A stretch of 15,092 bases of DNA from Desulfovibrio sp. UBA6121 (GTDB lineage: Bacteria; Desulfobacterota; Desulfovibrionia; Desulfovibrionales; Desulfovibrionaceae). The translations under genes and the position numbers were made by a program. The notes under the pieces were generated by a model that saw only the letters and a list, made by a program, of their open reading frames with translations, did no database searches and was not told the origin of the DNA. Location: contig DIVX01000125.1 of assembly GCA_002422505.1 (NCBI GenBank), positions 3,448-18,539 of the forward strand, read 5' to 3'. This document shows, piece after piece, positions 1 to 5,752 of the stretch (within the stretch, counting starts at the first letter, position 1; every line of letters begins with the position of its first letter).

Positions 1-20
1 ACCAACTGAGCTACCTCGGC
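1..20 (-). tRNA. tRNA, 5' end only (truncated by window edge)
   Basis: Read on the minus strand, the first 20 bases give GCCGAGG (acceptor arm), TA (positions 8-9) and the D-arm start GCTCAGTTGGT, the canonical beginning of a bacterial tRNA. The 5' end is at position 20 and the rest lies outside the window. The anticodon is not visible, so the identity cannot be read. A GCCGAGG acceptor followed by this D-arm resembles tRNA-Phe genes of related bacteria, which is only a guess. It lies 81 bases downstream of the FlgM-like gene on the same strand. Confidence 0.8.
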
Positions 21-101
21 GTGCGTGAGAAAGCTCAACTACCCGAAGTGGCCGCCTCTTGGCAAGCAAAATCTTAAGCCCGCCCCGCGATTGCCGCTGC
101 G

Positions 102-299
102 CTACAGGTTGCGCACCAGCATGCTCGCCAGCGAGCGGGCCAAGTCCCGAACATCCGGCCGGTACACGCCATTACGTATCTGCGCCTTGAGCCCGTCTAT
201 GTATGCCAGGCGTTCGGTCTCGCCCGCATCGCGCCCCGAGCCGTCCGCAAGGGGCGGACCGCCCGGCGGCCTCGACGCGCCGCAATTCTGCTCGTTCAT
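102..299 (-). CDS. flgM: FlgM-like anti-sigma-28 factor, short form (65 aa)
   Basis: The C-terminal half (about residues 28-62) reads ERLxxIxxLKxxIxxGxYxxDxxxLAxxLxxML. This matches the conserved FlgM region, the helices that bind and hold back the flagellar sigma factor sigma-28 (FliA). The N-terminal 27 residues are Gly/Pro-rich and look disordered, as in FlgM. The ATG at 299 is preceded by GGGAGGAGCAC, a strong Shine-Dalgarno with good spacing, which makes this small gene credible and fixes the start. The stop is TAG at 102-104. At 65 residues it is shorter than the usual 90-100. The same frame stays open upstream to a TGA at 393-395 but offers no ATG, GTG or TTG. A sigma-28-like promoter lies upstream, fitting the known FliA control of flgM. 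The family call rests on one short motif; an unrelated small helical protein is possible. Confidence 0.6.
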   Translation of the reverse strand: MNEQNCGASRPPGGPPLADGSGRDAGETERLAYIDGLKAQIRNGVYRPDVRDLARSLASMLVRNL

Positions 300-513
300 G
301 TGCTCCTCCCAGTCTGGTCTCGCATCTGCGCCTTCGGCAATGGTCGGTCGTGCCTCTTCGCACAGCGGGGATGACGGGCGGGGCGAAAGCCTTCATGGCA
401 AGGGCTCTCGCCCCGGCCCGATGTCGGCGAAGTCCGTTTCGCCCGTCGTATCGGCTGCCGTAATCCATGGCGCCGAGCAGCAAATCCGCCTCTGCAAAAT
501 TGCTGCTGGCATC

Positions 514-541
514 TTATCGGCCCTCGGAGTCCTCAATATTA
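514..541 (-). promoter_or_regulatory. Sigma-28 (FliA)-like promoter
   Basis: On the minus strand GCCGATAA (521 to 514) is an exact match to the -10 element of sigma-28 flagellar promoters. A -35-like TAAT (541 to 538) lies 16 bases upstream; the consensus is TAAA with a 15-base spacer. It points toward the FlgM-like gene and would give a leader of roughly 205 nt. The exact octamer and the flagellar target support it. The imperfect -35 and long leader weaken it. Confidence 0.45.
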
Positions 542-553
542 GCCCCTTCTACG

Positions 554-566
554 CATTTCCGAAATG
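554..566. promoter_or_regulatory. 13-bp palindrome in divergent intergenic region
   Basis: CATTTCCGAAATG is a perfect 6-1-6 inverted repeat. It lies between the sigma-28-like promoter (minus) and the glycosyltransferase start at 596, in a locally AT-richer patch. It could be an operator for a dimeric regulator. No regulator is identified, and a 13-bp palindrome can occur by chance. Confidence 0.25.
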
Positions 567-595
567 TCGTAGTCTTTCTTAAAAAACTCGTGTAG

Positions 596-2302
596 ATGCG
601 AGTCATGACCCCACCACTGCGCATCTGCCTGGTCCACGCCGTCGGGCCCCTCGGCCCGGCCCTGCAACAGCTGGGCTGCAAGGTGTTGAGCCTCTCGCCC
701 GAGCAGTCCGGCGTGCTCAACATGCCGGCCGAACTGCGCCGCCACGGCTTCGCCCCAGACATCCTCCTCCAGCGCGAACGCCTGGGCCCGCGCCTGCTGC
801 TGGCCGGATTGGAGGACATCCCGGCCACGCGCATCTTCTGGGCCCTTGATCCGCACCTCAACGCCTTCTGGCAGGCGCCCTACGCCCGGCTCTTCGACCT
901 TGTGCTTTCCACCCAGAAGCGCTGGATGCCCTATTTGAGTGCCTGCGGCGCGCCACGCGTGCGGCACCTGCCCTGGCACGCGCCAGACGGCCCCTTCGTC
1001 CCCTTTGCCAAGCGCAAGCACCTGGCGGGCTTTGTGGGCCGCCTGGGGCCAACGCGCCCCGCCCGCACCTGGCTGGTCGAGCTCATGACCCGGCTGCTGC
1101 CCGGCGGGTTCGCCCTTGAGGACAACCTGGACTTCCAGGCCATGCTCGACTTCTACCGCAACACCGTGGCCGTGCCCAACGAGTCCATCACCGGCGAGGT
1201 GAACTTCCGGCTTTTCGAGGCCGCAGGCTGCGGCTGCGTCGTGCTGGCCCAAGATCTGGGCCAGGAGCAGGCCGAACTTTTCGAGCCCGGCCGCGAGATG
1301 CTCGTCTGCGCCGATGCCCTGGAGCTGGCTGAAAACCTTTCGCTGCTGGCCAAAAGTCCCCGCCTGGCCGAGGCCCTGGGCCGCGCCGCCTGGGAACGCG
1401 CCCAGGCCCACCACCTGCCCCTGGCCCGGGCGCAAACAATCCTGCGCGAGGCCCAAAACGCCCCACGCACCGGCGCGGTGCACCACAGCGCCCGCCTCTG
1501 GCTCACCCTGGCCCTGGCCGCGCTGTGCGAGGCCGAACGCTTCTCCGGCCACGGCGAATCCATTGCCGCGGAACTGGCCGCCCTGCCCCAGCGGGCAGAC
1601 CAGACCACGCCCCTGCTTCTGAACGCCCGCCTGCGCCTGGCGCATAGCCTTGGCCGCACGGCGGAGATCTACCAAATCCTGCAATTGCTCGACGCCGACC
1701 CCCTCCCCGCCCCCGACACCAACCACGGCCTGGTGCTGGCGCTCACCTGCTGCGCCCTCTGCCTGGGCCTGGGCGGGCCCAACGCCCCCAGGCCAGACCA
1801 CTCCCGCGCCCTGCGCTTCGCCGTGCGCGCCAAGCTTCCCCTGCCGCCGCCCACGGCCGGTTCCCCCGCTGTGCCCCTGCTGCTGGCCTGGGCCGCCCGT
1901 CTGGAGCAGGCGGACATCCCGGCCCGGGGCGGGTTCGCCTTCGATGTTGCCAAACACCTGCCCGCCACCGCCGACGAATGCCTGAACTGCGCCCTGGCCC
2001 TGCAGCCGGGCAACATTCCGGCCCTGCGCGCCATTACGGCAAACTATGCCCGCCAGCCCGGCGCCGAAGCGCTCAACCTCGGCCTGCTGTCCGAACTGGG
2101 CCTGCGCGCGCCCGACGACTGGCGCGCCGGGTTCGCCCTCGCCCTGGTGAACCTGCAAGCCTTCCGCCCCGGCCAAGCCCTTGAAGAAATGCGCCTAGCG
2201 CAGCGCCTTGCCCAAAGCCAGAACCAGGCCGAGAGCTTCTCTCAGGCCCTCGCGCAGGCCGATGCCTCCGGCAGGCTGCGCCGGGCCCTGGCGCAGCAAT
2301 AG
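596..2302 (+). CDS. CgeB-like glycosyltransferase with C-terminal helical-repeat extension
   Basis: A 568-residue cytoplasmic protein without signal peptide or membrane segment. Residues 8-290 look like the CgeB / glycosyltransferase group 1 type: a Rossmann-like start (LRICLVHAVG), the FWALDPHLNAFW segment (81-92), and the nucleotide-sugar-binding core NFRLFEAAGCGCVVLAQD (203-220), followed by the EPGREML and helical segments usual in the family. Residues 291-568 are Ala/Leu-rich helical hairpins resembling TPR-type repeats. Such proteins are often found in flagellin- or surface-glycan modification loci; the FlgM-like neighbour makes flagellar glycosylation a reasonable inference, but donor and acceptor are unknown. 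A stop codon (TAG, 593-595) directly precedes the ATG at 596, so the start cannot lie further upstream. A second ATG at 605 is possible. Neither has a clear Shine-Dalgarno, so initiation may be weak or nearly leaderless. Confidence 0.75.
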   Translation: MRVMTPPLRICLVHAVGPLGPALQQLGCKVLSLSPEQSGVLNMPAELRRHGFAPDILLQRERLGPRLLLAGLEDIPATRIFWALDPHLNAFWQAPYARLFDLVLSTQKRWMPYLSACGAPRVRHLPWHAPDGPFVPFAKRKHLAGFVGRLGPTRPARTWLVELMTRLLPGGFALEDNLDFQAMLDFYRNTVAVPNESITGEVNFRLFEAAGCGCVVLAQDLGQEQAELFEPGREMLVCADALELAENLSLLAKSPRLAEALGRAAWERAQAHHLPLARAQTILREAQNAPRTGAVHHSARLWLTLALAALCEAERFSGHGESIAAELAALPQRADQTTPLLLNARLRLAHSLGRTAEIYQILQLLDADPLPAPDTNHGLVLALTCCALCLGLGGPNAPRPDHSRALRFAVRAKLPLPPPTAGSPAVPLLLAWAARLEQADIPARGGFAFDVAKHLPATADECLNCALALQPGNIPALRAITANYARQPGAEALNLGLLSELGLRAPDDWRAGFALALVNLQAFRPGQALEEMRLAQRLAQSQNQAESFSQALAQADASGRLRRALAQQ

Positions 2303-2331
2303 CGGCGCGCACGGCCCAGAGCCCGACAAAA

Positions 2332-2349
2332 GGGGTGTTAAAACGCCCC
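2332..2349 (+). terminator. Possible terminator hairpin after the glycosyltransferase gene
   Basis: GGGGTGTT (2332-2339) and AACGCCCC (2342-2349) can pair, with one G-T pair in DNA terms, into a stem of 6-8 bp with a very small loop, 29 bases past the stop at 2302. No T-run follows, so intrinsic termination is uncertain. A terminator is expected here because the next intact gene runs convergently. Confidence 0.3.
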
Positions 2350-2365
2350 CAAGCCCAAGCTGTAG

Positions 2366-2487
2366 GGGCGCGGGGATTCTGCCGCGCCGAAGCGCGCGCC
2401 AGCCAGGGCCGACCTGACATGTTTTACGGAGTTGCGCTGCAGGCCGCAGGGATTCTTGCACGGCGCAACGCGGCACGCCCCTGCGGC
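2366..2487. repeat. Two related hairpin-forming repeats (REP-like)
   Basis: Two imperfect copies share GGGATTCT (2373-2380 and 2449-2456) followed by GC-rich, partly alternating sequence. The first forms GGCGCGG (2367-2373) / CCGCGCC (2382-2388) around an 8-base loop. The second is framed by GCCGCAGGG (2443-2451) and CCCTGCGGC (2479-2487), a perfect 9-bp inverted repeat, with a smaller TTGC/GCAA hairpin inside. The 61-codon plus-strand frame across this stretch (2335-2520) shows no recognisable protein. Between convergent genes such hairpins may act as terminators or be members of a dispersed repeat family; copy number elsewhere cannot be seen. Confidence 0.4.
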
Positions 2488-2516
2488 TGCGGTTGGCAGG
2501 GCAGCCCGCAAGCCGC

Positions 2517-2739
2517 CTAGCTGTGGCGTTGCAAGACGTTGTTCACTCCCGCCGCACTTCGGTTGATTGGCGGTGTATTTTGTGACTCAAAAATATTCCT
2601 GTGGAAGTTATATCCATGGCGTCGGCGGGGCAACTCGCTGGTTCATTCGCCAGAGCTTGCGCAGCTGGCGGCGCAGGCCCATTCGCGCTGCAAAGTCCGG
2701 ATGAAGCGCTCGGCCCTGCCCTTCGGTGCGCGCCGGCCC
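2517..2739 (-). pseudogene. Remnant of an IS481-family transposase, C-terminal end, nonsense-interrupted
   Basis: On the minus strand a single frame encodes GRAERFIRTLQREWA, the signature of the integrase-core C-terminus in IS481-type transposases (compare GKAERFIQ..LREWAYA). After an in-frame TGA (2643-2645) it continues in the same frame with HGYNFHR, PPINR and VNNVLQRHS to TAG at 2517-2519. From my memory of Bordetella IS481, these blocks line up without gaps after REWA: HHYNWHR with HGYNFHR, PISR with PINR, and the final HS. The TGA sits where that protein has Arg (consistent with CGA to TGA) and an invariant-looking Trp is now Arg. The N-terminal and catalytic parts are missing: the frame runs into the stop codon of the response regulator gene at 2740. 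It is a dead, truncated insertion-sequence fragment. Base composition around 2560-2615 is unusually AT-rich for the window, fitting foreign origin. Confidence 0.85.
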
Positions 2740-3378
2740 TCAGACCGGGCGGCCAAACTGCAGCGCGTATTTGCGCAGGGCCTTCATGCCTTCCAGGTTC
2801 AACTTGGCGGTTACCCGCGAACAGTACGTCTCCACTGTGCGCACGCTGACACCAAGGGCTTCTGCGATCTCGGCGTTGCTTTCACCCTGGGCCACAAGCG
2901 CCAGAATCTGCTGCTCCCGGTCGCTCAGCAGGTGCGCCGCCCCGGCAGGCCCGGAGGGATCGGCTTCCAGGCTCGCCATGGCCCGGGGGCTGATGCAGCG
3001 CTCGCCCTCAAGGACGCGGCGGATGGCCTCCAGCAGCACGGCGGAGGTTTCCCGCTTCGTAACGTAGCCGTTGATTCCGCACTCCAAGGCCCGGCGCACG
3101 GTCGCCGCGTCCTCGTGCATGGAATACACCAGGGCCGGGAGGGCGCACCCGGCCAGATCCGGCATGATGTCCAGCCCGCTCTCCCCGCACATGGCCAAGT
3201 CGAGCAGCACCAGATCCGCCCGGCTGGGGCCAAGGCGCTCCCGCACCTCCGCCCGGCTGGAGGCCACGCCGCACACCTCGTAGCGCATCTGGGAAAGCAG
3301 CAGCGAGAGACCTTCCAGCACCGCCGGGTGGTCATCCACAAGAAAAATGCGCGCCCCTGTCTCCGCTGCGTCGCTCAT
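2740..3378 (-). CDS. NarL/FixJ-family response regulator (REC + LuxR-type HTH)
   Basis: A 212-residue DNA-binding response regulator. The receiver domain (about 9-125) shows the acidic pair D15-D16 in FLVDDHP, the phospho-acceptor D60 in LVLLDLAM, S86 in YSMHE, and the conserved Lys108 in YVTKRE. The C-terminal LuxR/NarL helix-turn-helix (about 146-205) reads LSDREQQILALVAQGESNAE and then IAEALGVSVRTVETY. The ATG at 3378 overlaps the TGA of the kinase gene (ATGA) and has GGAGGG seven bases upstream, so the pair is probably translationally coupled. It is the expected phosphotransfer partner of the upstream kinase. Its targets are unknown; the divergent tpsBA operon is a natural candidate. An IS481 remnant starts right after its stop. 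The C-terminus nevertheless has normal family length and form. Confidence 0.93.
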   Translation of the reverse strand: MSDAAETGARIFLVDDHPAVLEGLSLLLSQMRYEVCGVASSRAEVRERLGPSRADLVLLDLAMCGESGLDIMPDLAGCALPALVYSMHEDAATVRRALECGINGYVTKRETSAVLLEAIRRVLEGERCISPRAMASLEADPSGPAGAAHLLSDREQQILALVAQGESNAEIAEALGVSVRTVETYCSRVTAKLNLEGMKALRKYALQFGRPV

Positions 3379-5429
3379 GGTTTGCCCTCCGTTGCCGCAT
3401 CCGTGTTGTGCGGCGCGCCGCCAGGCCTGCCTTCCTGCAGAACTTCGCACGCGGCAGTGCAGCTCACCACCGTCCCCCCGCCCGGGGCGTCCTCTACGCG
3501 CAGCTCCCCGCCAATAATCCGCGCCCGGTGGACCATGATGCCCATGCCGAGCCCGCCCTTGCTGCGCTTGGCCGCAGCCCGCCCAACGCCGTCGTCGCTC
3601 ACCCGCAGGCAGGCCTGCCCGCCGGGTTCGCAGCAAAAAAACAGCTCTATGCGCGTGGGTTTGGCGTGCTTCACGGCGTTGGACAACGCCTCCTGGGCGA
3701 TGCGGAAAAACTGCGTGGCCTTGCCATCTGGGCAGCTGCGGCAGCCCCACTGCTGCGTAAGGCCTATGGGCACGCCGCTGGAGCGTGAAAAGCGCTGCGC
3801 CAAATCCGCCAGGGAAGGCCCGGTCGCCTCGTGCTCCAGGGGCCACAGGCCGATGGAGAGGTCGTAGGCCTGGTCCACCAGCCGGTCCAGCAGGCCGGAG
3901 AGCTTGGCCAAGTCTTCCTTCTCCGCTGCGGAGCGGGGCATCCCCGTCAGCACGGCGCAGCGCAGGCGCGCGGCGGTAAGCAACTGACACAGGCCGTCGT
4001 GCAGGTCCACGCTCATGCGTCGGCGTTCTTCTTCGCTGATGTTGATGACCTCGCGCTCCAGGCGGTTGCGCTCGGCCATCTCGGCCTCAAGGCTCTGGTT
4101 CTTGCTTTCCAGCTGGGAGGAAAGGGCCTCCACGGCGGTGAAGGCGCGGGAAAGCCGCCAGGACAGGGCAAAGGCCTGGCTCATGATGAAGACAAGCATT
4201 CCAGGCGCAACAAGGGGCACGGAGGCGATGAGCGCAAGGTCCGTGAGCATGTCGTTGAGCCCGGCAAGACCAATGGCGCAAAACCCGGCGAGGATGAAGG
4301 CCGCGCCCTCCAGGCCGCGCCGCCATGCGCGCAACAGCCGCGCAAAGCAATACACGATGAGCAGGGCGGTAAAGAGATAAAAGAGCGGCAAGGCATGGCC
4401 CAACCACTGGGAAGGGCCTCCCAGGGCAAGAGCGGCGAGGACCGCCCCCGCCCAGGCGGCCATGTGCAGCAAGGCCCGCCGGAACTCGCCGGGGTAGAGC
4501 GAGCGGAAGAACGCGTAGCCCACCGGCACGGAAAGGAACAGGCAGGCCAGGCCGAAGCGCTCCAGGCCGACGCCCGGCAGCCGGGGCAGCAACTGGCGCA
4601 CCACCCAGTCGCTGGAGTCTGTGGAGACATAATTGCCGAGCCAGAGCAGGCAGTAGACGCCGAAAAGCAGCGGCGCAGGGCCGGAGCGCCGGAAATAAAA
4701 CAGGCCCACATGGTACACGCCCATGATGAGCAGGGCTCCGGCCAGGCACAAGGCCAAGGCGGCGCGCCGCCCATAGTGCTCCTGCAAGGCTTCCGCAGGG
4801 CCGAACATTGGCGCGCCAAGCACCCCGCCGTCCCGGAAGTGGTGGTTCGAGACCTGCAGCACCAACATCAGCTCATTGCGCCCTTGCGGCTCCCCCGCCA
4901 GGCCCAGGGGCACCACCGTGGAGGCCAGGCGCACTGTTTCCAAGGCCGCCTCAAGGCCGGGCGTTCCGCATTCGGCCACAAGCCGTCCATCGGCCCAGAG
5001 CCGCCAGGCGGAGGAAATGCCGCCCAGGTGCAGGGCCATGCCCCCAAAGCCCTGGTCGCGGCGCAGCGCAAGCCGGTAGGTGGCCGCGCCCGTGGAGGAG
5101 AACAACTCCTGCCCGGGCCTGGTCTTGCTCCAAGGCCCCGGCACGTGGGCCAGCTCCGCCCTTTGGCCGGAAGCGGCGAATTCCTGCGGCGTCAGCAACT
5201 GGCCCCAGCGCACCTCCCACTCCCCGGCAAGCCGCAGCGGCCCCTGCCGGGGCAAGTCCCAGGCGGAAAGGTCGAGGACGCCGCCCTGGGCCTTGGGCGC
5301 GGCGACGTTTCCCGCCAGGCAGGCGGAAAGAACCAAGGCCAGTGCAACAAGCAGCACCCAGGGGCTGCGGCGAAGCAGGCGTGAAAAAAAGGCCTGAGGC
5401 AAGGGGGCTCCGTTCGTGGGGGGTGGCAT
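3375..5429 (-). CDS. 7TM-DISM sensor histidine kinase (HisKA_3 / HATPase)
   Basis: Membrane sensor kinase, 684 residues from the ATG at 5429. Order: N-terminal hydrophobic segment (24-40, ending in lipobox-like LSAC, Cys37); periplasmic beta-sandwich of the 7TMR-DISM extracellular type (about 50-215, opening GVLDLSAWDLPRQGPLRLAG EWE, the usual entry of this family); seven-helix membrane block (about 223-425); coiled coil (430-465); HisKA_3 dimerisation domain with phospho-acceptor His477 in VDLHDGLCQLL; HATPase domain with N-box QEALSNAVKHA (Asn584), DDGVG (612-616) and GLGMG (626-630). Known members sense carbohydrate-like or other extracellular ligands; the ligand here is unknown. The frame is open upstream to a GTG at 5546 and includes an ATG at 5456, but neither has a ribosome site. 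The 5429 ATG places the signal segment correctly, although its own AGAGG is only two bases away. It overlaps the regulator gene by four bases. Confidence 0.9.
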   Translation of the reverse strand: MPPPTNGAPLPQAFFSRLLRRSPWVLLVALALVLSACLAGNVAAPKAQGGVLDLSAWDLPRQGPLRLAGEWEVRWGQLLTPQEFAASGQRAELAHVPGPWSKTRPGQELFSSTGAATYRLALRRDQGFGGMALHLGGISSAWRLWADGRLVAECGTPGLEAALETVRLASTVVPLGLAGEPQGRNELMLVLQVSNHHFRDGGVLGAPMFGPAEALQEHYGRRAALALCLAGALLIMGVYHVGLFYFRRSGPAPLLFGVYCLLWLGNYVSTDSSDWVVRQLLPRLPGVGLERFGLACLFLSVPVGYAFFRSLYPGEFRRALLHMAAWAGAVLAALALGGPSQWLGHALPLFYLFTALLIVYCFARLLRAWRRGLEGAAFILAGFCAIGLAGLNDMLTDLALIASVPLVAPGMLVFIMSQAFALSWRLSRAFTAVEALSSQLESKNQSLEAEMAERNRLEREVINISEEERRRMSVDLHDGLCQLLTAARLRCAVLTGMPRSAAEKEDLAKLSGLLDRLVDQAYDLSIGLWPLEHEATGPSLADLAQRFSRSSGVPIGLTQQWGCRSCPDGKATQFFRIAQEALSNAVKHAKPTRIELFFCCEPGGQACLRVSDDGVGRAAAKRSKGGLGMGIMVHRARIIGGELRVEDAPGGGTVVSCTAACEVLQEGRPGGAPHNTDAATEGKP

Positions 5430-5451
5430 GGCCTCTGCCGATTTCGAACAA

Positions 5452-5480
5452 AGCATATCCAGGGCGACAGACAAAGACAA
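5452..5480 (-). promoter_or_regulatory. Possible sigma-70 promoter for the kinase-regulator operon
   Basis: On the minus strand TTGTCT (5480 to 5475) and TATGCT (5457 to 5452) are separated by exactly 17 bases, each matching four of six consensus bases. Transcription would start near 5445, giving a very short leader before the ATG at 5429. This would exclude the longer kinase starts. It is a weak match found by eye. Confidence 0.3.
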
Positions 5481-5677
5481 TACCGCTCTTTCCGTCTCCA
5501 GACGCACAAAACAGCGTTCTGCAAAGCAGCACAAAGAAATGGCCACAGCGGGTCAAAACGCATCACAAAAAATCTCGATGCAAAACATCCTCCGGCGCAG
5601 GCTCGCCATTGCCCGTGTAAGGGGTTTTGCGGACAGACACATTGCGCCGCTTGAGCTAACCATGGTCCCAAAACAAG

Positions 5678-5694
5678 GCGCCCAGGCGCAGCAC
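5678..5694 (+). promoter_or_regulatory. Palindromic direct repeat, copy 1 (possible operator)
   Basis: GCGCCCAGGCGCAGCAC. It contains the 12-bp inverted repeat GCGCC-CA-GGCGC and recurs with one change at 5724-5740, 46 bp away. A repeated, internally symmetric element upstream of a large surface-protein operon is what a dimeric regulator would bind. No regulator is shown; a small local duplication is the alternative. Confidence 0.4.
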
Positions 5695-5723
5695 GTGAAA
5701 CGCCCCCCGGCATCATACCCCTA

Positions 5724-5740
5724 GCGCCCAGGCGCAACAC
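5724..5740 (+). promoter_or_regulatory. Palindromic direct repeat, copy 2 (possible operator)
   Basis: GCGCCCAGGCGCAACAC, one base different from the copy at 5678-5694 and with the same GCGCC-CA-GGCGC symmetry. It ends 12 bases before the tpsB ATG and directly abuts the tpsB ribosome site (AGGTGA, 5741-5746). A bound protein, or an RNA hairpin formed by the palindrome, could affect tpsB translation or transcription. Confidence 0.4.
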
Positions 5741-5752
5741 AGGTGAACGACC

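Larger units (their letters stand above)
5430..5752. other. Divergent intergenic region between the kinase and tpsB
   Basis: About 320 bases separate the divergent kinase and tpsB starts. The stretch is less GC-rich than the flanking genes and holds no gene I can support. It contains the weak minus-strand promoter candidate at 5452-5480 and two palindromic direct repeats at 5678-5694 and 5724-5740. I could not find a convincing -35/-10 pair for tpsB. It presumably carries the controls of both operons. Confidence 0.6.

Noticed and set aside
172..483. 103-codon minus-strand frame overlapping the FlgM-like gene
   Set aside because: Arg-rich, no ribosome site, and overlaps a better-supported gene in another frame.
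539..2176. 545-codon antisense frame over the glycosyltransferase gene
   Set aside because: Gly/Gln-rich low-complexity translation typical of a reverse-frame shadow; the plus frame has family motifs.
3379..3990. N-terminal extension of the response regulator frame (416 codons in total)
   Set aside because: Overlaps the kinase catalytic domain in another frame and has no family resemblance; the ATG at 3378 has a strong ribosome site and begins a normal-length regulator.
3831..5384. 517-codon plus-strand frame over the kinase gene
   Set aside because: Gln/Gly/His-rich shadow; the minus frame carries the full kinase domain series.
5430..5546. Longer kinase start (GTG at 5546 or ATG at 5456)
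   Set aside because: No ribosome site at either, and the extra residues do not resemble a domain; the 5429 ATG puts the signal segment near the N-terminus.
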